From NCBI GenBank assembly GCA_028683685.1, contig JAQUHH010000149.1, positions 1 through 6,180 on the forward strand: DNA of 6,180 bases, given 5' to 3'. The first letter of the stretch is position 1, and every line of letters starts with the position of its first letter. Positions 1 through 4,563 of the stretch are shown here, one piece after another. The stretch comes from Bacteroidales bacterium. Its GTDB lineage: Bacteria > Bacteroidota > Bacteroidia > Bacteroidales > WCHB1-69. The position numbers were made by a program, and so were the translations under genes. The notes under the pieces were generated by a model. The model was not told the origin of the DNA. It searched no databases and worked only from the letters and a program-made list of their open reading frames with translations.

Positions 1-575
1 ACGGTTTGATAGCGTTCGGTATCGCTTTCAATATTGTCACGTTTGATGTATGGAGGCAATGGGATTTTGCCGGCATAATGCAAAACGGTAGAAAAATCAT
101 AATTTTCAGGAGTCCATTCAAATCGGACATTCACTTTTTCATCTTCTCGAGATTCTAAAAAAGCAGATAAAATAATGTTTTCTTTTTCGGCAGAAATCGT
201 CATTTTAACGGGTGTTTTCCAGCGTTTTAGATTGCCTACAATGCACTTCCAATGTGCTGATTTTTGTCGACTCATTGCTTTTTGATGCTCGCCTTTATCA
301 TCAAGGGGCTCCAAACAAAAGATTTCAATTCGGGTGCCACTTTCTTTGTGAAAAACCAAACGAGCTGGGATTACTTTTGTATTATTAAAAATCAAAAAAC
401 TATTCGTTGGAAGAATTTCCGAAATTTCGGAAAAATAATGATCCGAAATTTGACCATTTTTATACACTAGAAGTTTTGACGAAGCTCTTTCTGAAGTAGG
501 GAAAAAAGCAATTTTTTCTTCTGGAAGATGGTAATGATAATCTTCCATTTTAATAATTGGCATCGAAAAATCCAT
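1..575 (-). CDS. queA: QueA-family S-adenosylmethionine:tRNA ribosyltransferase-isomerase, partial (C-terminus beyond left edge)
   Basis: QueA transfers and isomerises the ribose of S-adenosylmethionine onto preQ1 in tRNA, giving epoxyqueuosine; it is a cytoplasmic step of queuosine synthesis. About 191 residues are visible. Family motifs appear in order: LPEEKIAFFP near residues 17-26 followed by an SER..SKLLVY segment, FNNTKVIPARL at 63-73, GKIPLPPYIKR at 169-179, and ERYQT at 187-191, where the window ends. The catalytic C-terminal half is not seen. The middle (about residues 88-122, including WKCIVGNLKRW) is unlike E. coli QueA and recalls a longer QueA-like paralog I remember from Bacteroidota, so activity on preQ1-tRNA is not certain. 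The chosen start at 575 lies 5 bases after the manA stop; in-frame ATGs at codons 5 and 10 are possible, and codon 10 is closest to the usual family start. It is the last visible gene of the yicC-manA-queA operon. Family assignment is firm; exact orthology is less so. Confidence 0.88.
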   Translation of the reverse strand, partial: MDFSMPIIKMEDYHYHLPEEKIAFFPTSERASSKLLVYKNGQISDHYFSEISEILPTNSFLIFNNTKVIPARLVFHKESGTRIEIFCLEPLDDKGEHQKAMSRQKSAHWKCIVGNLKRWKTPVKMTISAEKENIILSAFLESREDEKVNVRFEWTPENYDFSTVLHYAGKIPLPPYIKRDNIESDTERYQT

Positions 576-580
576 GTTAT

Positions 581-1558
581 TTAAGGAATGTAAATTTCTA
601 AAACACGAGAAGGCATCAAGGGGTCAAAGCTGATTTCTTCGATGCAAGCGGGAATCAGAATAGTTTCGCCACTTTTTACAATTTCTGAACCTCCTTCATA
701 ATTTACCGTAAAAGCACCTTCAATAACCATGTACAAAACAAAAGAATCAATTCCGACAAAAACTTTTTCGACATATTTGTCAAATAAAAGAATATTGCAT
801 GAAAAATAAGGACAAGTCGCAATGTTTGAAGATTGATTTGGTGTTGCAGTATACTTTATCAAGGGATCTTTTATTTTCGAAAAATCGATGGCATCCAATG
901 CTGCATCAGTGTGAAGTTCTCTAGAATTTCCTTCGTCATCAACGCGATTCCAGTCAAAAATACGATATGTAATGTCTGAGGTTTGTTGAATTTCTGCTAA
1001 TAAAATTCCCTTCCCGATAGCATGAACTCTGCCTGCCGGAATAAATGCACTGTCGCCAGCTTTGATCGGGACATTCTCCAGAATGTCCGTTAATTTGTTT
1101 TCATTCAAAAGTGACAAATACTCTTCTTTGCTCACGTTTTTATTAAAGCCATTAATTAGATAGGAGTCTTTCTCAGCATCAAGAATATACCACATTTCAG
1201 TTTTTCCGTAGCTTTGGTGTCGTTTATATGCTAATTTGTCATCGGGATGAACCTGAATGGACAAAAAATCATCGGCGTCAATCAGCTTTAGTAACAAAGG
1301 AAATTCATTGCCAAAATGCAAAAATACTTTATGACCCAATAGTTCATCCATGTATATTTCAATTAATTCATTCAGATTATTGCCTTTCAAAAAGCCATTT
1401 GAAACTACACTTTCTTTGCCTTCCACTCCCGAAATTTCCCACGATTCGCCACATTTCTCGAAATCGATATTAGTACGTTTAAAATGATTTTTAATTCGAT
1501 TGCCACCCCATATTTTTTTTAGATATTGAGGTTCAAATTTTAAAGGATAAAGTTGCAT
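581..1558 (-). CDS. manA: Mannose-6-phosphate isomerase, class I (short form)
   Basis: This cytoplasmic zinc enzyme interconverts mannose 6-phosphate and fructose 6-phosphate, linking glycolysis to GDP-mannose and so to glycan synthesis, or allowing mannose use. The 325-residue length fits the short bacterial class I form. Visible features are the N-terminal W-G-G segment (residues 17-19), GESWEISG at 37-44, and the cupin core with IQVHPDD at 101-107, GKTEMWY at 118-124, and IPAGRVHAIG at 173-182. From family knowledge the zinc ligands should be Gln102, His104, Glu121 and His179, with the catalytic Arg199 in TYRIFDWNR; all are present. A C-terminal cupin-like lobe (about 250-325) completes the fold. 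The start is 4 bases after the yicC stop and the stop is 5 bases before the queA-like start, so it is probably co-transcribed with both. No damage is seen. Confidence 0.96.
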   Translation of the reverse strand: MQLYPLKFEPQYLKKIWGGNRIKNHFKRTNIDFEKCGESWEISGVEGKESVVSNGFLKGNNLNELIEIYMDELLGHKVFLHFGNEFPLLLKLIDADDFLSIQVHPDDKLAYKRHQSYGKTEMWYILDAEKDSYLINGFNKNVSKEEYLSLLNENKLTDILENVPIKAGDSAFIPAGRVHAIGKGILLAEIQQTSDITYRIFDWNRVDDEGNSRELHTDAALDAIDFSKIKDPLIKYTATPNQSSNIATCPYFSCNILLFDKYVEKVFVGIDSFVLYMVIEGAFTVNYEGGSEIVKSGETILIPACIEEISFDPLMPSRVLEIYIP

Positions 1559-1562
1559 AATG

Positions 1563-2435
1563 TTATAAAATATTACCGAGTTGTTCTTTAATTTGTTCTA
1601 ATTCATCTTTCATTTTCACCACCAATTGTTGGATCTCAAAATCGTTGGCTTTTGATCCGAGTGTGTTTATTTCACGACCTATTTCTTGAGCGACAAAACC
1701 TAGTTTTTTTCCATTTGATTTTGATTCGTTTATGCTTTCAACAAAAAAATCGAGGTGTTTTTTTAAGCGAACTTTTTCTTCAGTAATATCAAGTTTTTCA
1801 AGGTAGAAAATCATCTCTTGTTCAAAACGGTTTTTGTCAATTTGGGCATCTGAAAGAAATTGCTCAACATGCTTTGATAGGCGGTCGCGAACTGTTTTAA
1901 TGCGTTGTGCCTCAAAAGGAGTAATTTGAGTTAAGAAAAGACCAATTTGTGTGATGTTTTCCATCAATTTTTCTTTCAAAATTGATCCTTCCGTTTGTCG
2001 AAATTCATTTACTTGATTGCAAGCTAGAAATAAGTTTTTTTCAAACATTTTCCAATCTTCTTCATTCATCGCATTTTGTTCTTTCGAAAACACGTCGGGC
2101 ATTCTTAATACCAGACTAAAAATATCAGTTTCAGAATTGTTTTCGAGTGAATCAGACATGGATTTTAACTCATTGTAATAACTCTCAAACAATGACTTAT
2201 TGATGTTTAAAGTATTTGCAGAGCTTGATTCTTGAGTAATAAATAGTTCTATTTTACCACGTTCTAGTTGAGAAGATAAAATATTTCTAATTTCAGTATC
2301 CCGCTCCCGAATAAAAGCAGGGGTTTTTAAGTTCAAATCGAATAGTTTACTGTTTAGCGTTCTCAGTTCTATACTAATTGTTTTGTCGTTATATTGGTAG
2401 GTTTGGCGACCAAAACCTGTCATTGATTTTATCAT
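1563..2435 (-). CDS. yicC: YicC/YloC family endoribonuclease
   Basis: YicC-family proteins are conserved cytoplasmic endoribonucleases; E. coli YicC has been linked to turnover of the small RNA RyhB. The 290 residues match the usual family length. The protein opens with MIKSMTGFGR, the family's hallmark N-terminus. The C-terminal DUF1732 region shows LDITEEKVRLKKHL (about 215-228), GKKLGFVAQEIGRE (242-254 region) and INTLGSKAND just after it. A longer reading frame begins at 2498, but its extra 21 codons run through a terminator hairpin and a promoter-like site and precede the hallmark start, so I chose the ATG at 2435. It is the first gene of a tight operon with manA and the queA-like gene. 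In many bacteria yicC sits beside guanylate kinase; that is not so here. The RNA substrate in this organism is unknown. Confidence 0.94.
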   Translation of the reverse strand: MIKSMTGFGRQTYQYNDKTISIELRTLNSKLFDLNLKTPAFIRERDTEIRNILSSQLERGKIELFITQESSSANTLNINKSLFESYYNELKSMSDSLENNSETDIFSLVLRMPDVFSKEQNAMNEEDWKMFEKNLFLACNQVNEFRQTEGSILKEKLMENITQIGLFLTQITPFEAQRIKTVRDRLSKHVEQFLSDAQIDKNRFEQEMIFYLEKLDITEEKVRLKKHLDFFVESINESKSNGKKLGFVAQEIGREINTLGSKANDFEIQQLVVKMKDELEQIKEQLGNIL

Positions 2436-2447
2436 ATCATTTTTTTG

Positions 2448-2480
2448 CAAAAATACATAAATCAAACGAACTCGGCGAAA
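2448..2480 (-). promoter_or_regulatory. Probable promoter of the yicC-manA-queA operon
   Basis: On the minus strand TATTTTTG at 2455-2448 matches the Bacteroidota -7 element TAnnTTTG. A TTTC at 2480-2477, 21 bases upstream, is a three-of-four match to the -33 TTTG. Transcription would start a few bases downstream of 2448, leaving a leader of roughly 10 bases before the yicC ATG at 2435. The site lies just beyond the terminator of the FKBP gene, which is where a fresh promoter is needed. It is inferred from consensus only. Confidence 0.5.
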
Positions 2481-2485
2481 GAAAT

Positions 2486-2536
2486 AAAAAAAACCCAAGA
2501 TTTCTTCATGGAAAACAGAAGAAAACCTTGGGTTTT
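2486..2536 (-). terminator. Rho-independent terminator of the FKBP gene
   Basis: Read on the minus strand, AAAACCCAAG (2536-2527) pairs perfectly with CTTGGGTTTT (2499-2490). The stem continues inward through a G-U pair and TTT/AAA, a single bulged T, then CTTC/GAAG, giving about 18 pairs closed by a loop of about 10 bases. The 3' side runs into eight T residues (2493-2486). It begins 16 bases past the FKBP stop codon and ends before the promoter-like site of yicC, so it should separate the two minus-strand units. Confidence 0.9.
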
Positions 2537-2552
2537 AATTCTAAAAAAAAAA

Positions 2553-3242
2553 TTATGGATTTACTTCAAAAAGTTCAACTTCAAATATTAATGTAGAACC
2601 TCCAGGAAGTTGAGCGCTTGCAGCACGGTCGCCATATCCTAATTCAGAAGGAATGTAGAAAATGAATTTTTCACCAGTTTTCATGAGTTGCAAACCTTCG
2701 GTCCAACCTTTGATTACTTGATTTAAACCAAAAGTAATAGTTTCGCCACGTTCTACAGAAGAGTCAAATACGGTTCCATCAATTAGAGTTCCGTGATAAT
2801 GAACATTAACTTTGTCGCTGGCATTTGGAGAAACGCCGTCTGATGATTTTATTATTTTGTACTGTAATCCGCTAGCTGTTGTTTTAACATCTGGATTTTT
2901 TTTGTTTTCTTCTAAAAATTTACGTCCTGCTTCTTTTGTCATTTCTAATTGTTTATTTGCTTTTTGTTGTTGTTGTTGTTGAAACATTGCCATTATTTTT
3001 TCTTTTGTTTCGGCATCCAATTTGCTGGAATTGTTTATAGCATCTACCATTCCTTGCATGAACAAGTCCGTATTCAAATTAATATCGTTAGTACGATAAT
3101 AATTCCCGATTTCGTTTCCTAAAAAGTAGCTAATGCTATCAAGTTCATTTTTCATAGTCATTTTTTTTGTTTCATTTTTTTGTGCAGAAGCCATGTTTGT
3201 AATTAAAACAATGGCAAATATGCTTAACATTATTTTTCTCAT
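2553..3242 (-). CDS. Exported FKBP-type peptidyl-prolyl cis-trans isomerase
   Basis: It probably catalyses proline isomerisation and acts as a folding helper outside the cytoplasm. The 229 residues begin with a signal peptide (MRK, a hydrophobic run, then a likely cut after ASA at residue 20); no lipobox cysteine is present, so a soluble periplasmic form is likely. Residues about 32-118 form a helical, charged region resembling the FKBP N-terminal dimerisation domain of Mip/FkpA proteins, with six glutamines at 88-93. The FKBP domain spans about 125-227. Counterparts of the FKBP12 pocket are visible: Tyr149, Phe159, Asp160, Val176, Ile177, Trp180, Tyr203 and Phe220, so it should be active. 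It has its own promoter and a strong terminator, suggesting a single-gene unit, although read-through from the DUF1338 gene upstream is possible. The fold is certain; the client proteins are unknown. Confidence 0.95.
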   Translation of the reverse strand: MRKIMLSIFAIVLITNMASAQKNETKKMTMKNELDSISYFLGNEIGNYYRTNDINLNTDLFMQGMVDAINNSSKLDAETKEKIMAMFQQQQQQKANKQLEMTKEAGRKFLEENKKNPDVKTTASGLQYKIIKSSDGVSPNASDKVNVHYHGTLIDGTVFDSSVERGETITFGLNQVIKGWTEGLQLMKTGEKFIFYIPSELGYGDRAASAQLPGGSTLIFEVELFEVNP

Positions 3243-3259
3243 AGTCTTATTTTTTTTAG

Positions 3260-3290
3260 CAAATTTACATTTTTATATTTTACGAACAAA
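3260..3290 (-). promoter_or_regulatory. Bacteroidota-type promoter of the FKBP gene
   Basis: On the minus strand TTTG (3290-3287) is followed after exactly 19 bases by TAAATTTG (3267-3260). This is a full match to the Bacteroidota primary sigma consensus TTTG-N19-21-TAnnTTTG. The implied start of transcription is a few bases further on, so the leader before the ATG at 3242 is only about 10-15 bases. This supports both the start codon and independent expression of the gene. Confidence 0.75.
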
Positions 3291-3307
3291 ACTTGATTGG
3301 ATTTTTA

Positions 3308-3332
3308 GAGAAATATTTTTATAAATTTTCTC
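3308..3332. repeat. AT-rich inverted repeat between the DUF1338 and FKBP genes
   Basis: GAGAAA (3308-3313) and ATTT (3315-3318) pair with AAAT (3323-3326) and TTTCTC (3327-3332), leaving one bulged base and a four-base loop. Only three of the ten pairs are G-C. The T-rich flank (3333-3340) is on the plus strand, while the neighbouring genes run on the minus strand, so it is not a standard terminator for the DUF1338 gene. It lies 17 bases upstream of the FKBP -33 element and could be an operator, a weak terminator or chance. Confidence 0.35.
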
Positions 3333-3354
3333 TGTTTTTCAAATAGACCTGCTA

Positions 3355-3367
3355 TTTATCTATAAAA
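3355..3367. repeat. 13-bp direct repeat, copy 1 (3' side of the DUF1338 gene)
   Basis: TTTATCTATAAAA here is identical to 4288-4300 on the other side of the DUF1338 gene. Similarity extends leftward imperfectly: both copies have an ATAG plus a short AC-containing stretch just before. This copy also overlaps the right arm of a small hairpin, AAATAG (3341-3346) with CTATTT (3352-3357). It lies 34 bases beyond the gene's stop. The identity is seen directly; a role is not shown. Confidence 0.45.
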
Positions 3368-3401
3368 TAATGATTGGTAAAAGGAATAATTTGGGATACC
3401 A

Positions 3402-4232
3402 TTAATTGTCTTCCAATATTAACTGATTAATTTGTTCTAAACTCATGGGTTCTGGTTTCTGAAATGAAAGATTAGGCAGAAATTCCAAAAACATTTTATT
3501 ATCTTCCATATAATTTCTCTTTACAAACTCAGGATATGGAGTTGGAATATCAAAAACCCCATCTAAAAAGGTTTTGTTTTTATTTCTTAACTCTAACATA
3601 ACAATCTCTATCATGGAAATAATGTGACTTTGTTGAGCATGTTTTTTGGGAATGCAAGAGAATTTGTTCTCCTTTAAAAAAGCACAAATTTTGCTTAAGG
3701 TGTCTAGTTTTTTAAAATGGTTTATTCTAATTCCTATGTGGTGAGCCATAAATCCATTTACATATATACCTGCTGCATATTCTGATTCTGATTTCAACTG
3801 TTCATAAATAGAATGTTGAATATTCTCCCATGGGCTAGGAGTGAAAAATATTTTTTCAGAACAGAGAATATTGATGGGAATTGTATTTGCCATTTTTTTT
3901 ACAATAGCTTGTAATGATTTGCTGAATTTATAAGTAGATAGTTCGCTGAAATAAATCAGGGGTGCAGATTCGTCTGTTAAATGGGCATAATGCCTAGCTG
4001 TAATTTCTTTGTTTTCATATTTATACCGTTTAACTTCTTTATATCCCGCTTCGATAAATGGAACTGCCAAAACATCAATACTAATAGTTGGGAAATCAAA
4101 TGTTCTATAAGAAAGGTGGTCAATTATATTGTTTTCTTCTTGCTTTTCTAATATATTTAAAACAGATTTGAATACTGGATTTGTGCTCTCATAGAGGTTT
4201 GTAATTCTATTTATTAAATCGATGTGTGTCAT
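3402..4232 (-). CDS. DUF1338 family protein, HglS-like 2-oxoadipate dioxygenase/decarboxylase homolog
   Basis: The best-studied family member, Pseudomonas HglS (YdcJ), is a cytoplasmic Fe(II) enzyme converting 2-oxoadipate to D-2-hydroxyglutarate in lysine breakdown. Visible family segments are DHLSYRTF (residues 38-45), an AGYKEVKRYKYENKEITARHYAH stretch in two parts (62-84), SELSTYKFSK (96-105), VNGFMAHHIGIRINH (158-172) and DGVFDIPTPYPEF (224-236). By recalled alignment to HglS His70, Arg74, His226 and Glu294, the counterparts here are His39, Arg43, His165 and Glu235, all present and similarly spaced. At 276 residues it is far shorter than HglS (about 460) and resembles a short form I associate with Bacteroidota. 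No signal peptide is seen. Neighbours include no lysine or 2-oxoadipate genes, so the substrate is uncertain. It is bracketed by a 13-bp direct repeat and lacks a convincing terminator. Family membership is fairly sure; the reaction is inferred. Confidence 0.8.
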   Translation of the reverse strand: MTHIDLINRITNLYESTNPVFKSVLNILEKQEENNIIDHLSYRTFDFPTISIDVLAVPFIEAGYKEVKRYKYENKEITARHYAHLTDESAPLIYFSELSTYKFSKSLQAIVKKMANTIPINILCSEKIFFTPSPWENIQHSIYEQLKSESEYAAGIYVNGFMAHHIGIRINHFKKLDTLSKICAFLKENKFSCIPKKHAQQSHIISMIEIVMLELRNKNKTFLDGVFDIPTPYPEFVKRNYMEDNKMFLEFLPNLSFQKPEPMSLEQINQLILEDN

Positions 4233-4272
4233 AATTTCAGATTTAATTCAATAATGAATTTGAAAAATTAGT

Positions 4273-4302
4273 TTTTTTATAGGACATTTTATCTATAAAA
4301 AA
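4273..4302. repeat. Perfect 10-bp inverted repeat upstream of the DUF1338 gene
   Basis: TTTTTTATAG (4273-4282) is the exact reverse complement of CTATAAAAAA (4293-4302), with a 10-base spacer. The right arm overlaps copy 2 of the 13-bp direct repeat. It begins 41 bases upstream of the DUF1338 start, inside its likely leader. Both ends are A/T runs, so it could form a weak hairpin on either strand or serve as a protein-binding site. There is no GC-rich stem as in a normal terminator. Confidence 0.5.
4288..4300. repeat. 13-bp direct repeat, copy 2 (5' side of the DUF1338 gene)
   Basis: TTTATCTATAAAA is identical to 3355-3367 and in the same orientation; the two copies are 933 bases apart and the DUF1338 gene is the only gene between them. 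It lies 55 bases upstream of that gene's start codon and overlaps the right arm of the 4273-4302 inverted repeat. It may be part of a regulatory site, a trace of insertion, or an AT-rich coincidence. Confidence 0.45.
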
Positions 4303-4365
4303 TGGTAATTAATTATATGTTATACGTTAGGGGAAAAGTTTTAATATATTATAAATTTTATCATG

Positions 4366-4373
4366 CAAATATA
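4366..4373 (-). promoter_or_regulatory. Possible -7 promoter element for the DUF1338 gene
   Basis: On the minus strand TATATTTG matches TAnnTTTG, but no TTTG is found at the expected 19-21 base distance upstream. If used, it would give a leader of roughly 125-130 bases containing the 4273-4302 inverted repeat. This rests on consensus for one element in AT-rich sequence, so it is weak. Confidence 0.3.
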
Positions 4374-4423
4374 TAACAATTTTCAATAAGTTTAAGTTTT
4401 AATTTACTAGATGCTTGTATTAT

Positions 4424-4439
4424 TTGTTAATATTTACAA
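4424..4439. promoter_or_regulatory. Near-perfect 16-bp palindrome, possible operator
   Basis: TTGTTAATATTTACAA is symmetric at seven of eight paired positions. It lies 51 bases upstream of the -7-like element of the alkaline phosphatase gene, a reasonable place for an activator or repressor dimer. I do not recognise it as the site of a known regulator, and AT-rich spacers can produce such symmetry by chance. Confidence 0.3.
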
Positions 4440-4490
4440 TGTAGAGATTGATATTGTATTCAATGCAGTCATAGTTAAAATATCTCGTTA

Positions 4491-4498
4491 TATATTTG
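4491..4498 (+). promoter_or_regulatory. Possible -7 promoter element for the alkaline phosphatase gene
   Basis: TATATTTG matches the Bacteroidota -7 consensus TAnnTTTG and would give a leader of about 60 bases before the ATG at 4564. No TTTG is found 19-21 bases upstream, so an activator-dependent promoter is possible if this is the real site. Confidence 0.4.
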
Positions 4499-4563
4499 TA
4501 TTTTTACGCAATCAATAATCTAAACATTTATTCTGAATAATGTTTATCGCTAAAAATGTAAAG

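Larger units (their letters stand above)
4233..4563. other. AT-rich divergent intergenic region
   Basis: These 331 bases separate the divergently read DUF1338 and alkaline phosphatase genes. They are very AT-rich and hold a 10-bp-arm inverted repeat, one copy of the 13-bp repeat, a 16-bp near-palindrome, and -7-like elements facing each way. I see no tRNA, other RNA gene or known riboswitch. The only open frame of note, 35 codons at 4411-4518 on the plus strand, is not convincing as a gene. Confidence 0.7.

Noticed and set aside
264..470. Plus-strand open frame of 68 codons
   Set aside because: It lies wholly antisense to the QueA-like coding region, which has clear family motifs; the product resembles nothing I know.
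1228..1473. Plus-strand open frame of 81 codons
   Set aside because: It is antisense to the conserved core of manA and has no recognisable features.
2436..2498. 21-codon N-terminal extension of YicC
   Set aside because: It precedes the family's hallmark MIKSMTGFGR start and runs over part of the terminator arm and the promoter-like site, so it is very unlikely to be translated.
2378..2596. Plus-strand open frame of 72 codons
   Set aside because: It crosses the yicC start, the terminator and the FKBP 3' end on the opposite strand; it is a shadow of AT-rich sequence.
3133..3324. Plus-strand open frame of 63 hydrophobic codons that looks like a membrane protein
   Set aside because: It is antisense to the FKBP signal peptide and its promoter; the hydrophobicity comes from T-rich runs.
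3341..3357. Hairpin AAATAG-ACCTG-CTATTT as the DUF1338 terminator
   Set aside because: The stem is six AT-rich pairs and no T-run follows on the minus strand, so it does not qualify as a terminator.
4447..4464. ATTGA-N8-TCAAT inverted half-sites upstream of the phosphatase
   Set aside because: Five-base arms around eight unpaired bases are too weak in AT-rich DNA to claim an operator.
4411..4518. 35-codon hydrophobic open frame upstream of the phosphatase, possible leader peptide
   Set aside because: It overlaps the palindrome and the -7-like element, has no supporting start signal and could easily arise in AT-rich DNA.
4540..4563. Alternative upstream in-frame start for the phosphatase
   Set aside because: It would add eight residues (MFIAKNVK) before a standard MKKR signal peptide; the ATG at 4564 gives the normal export signal.
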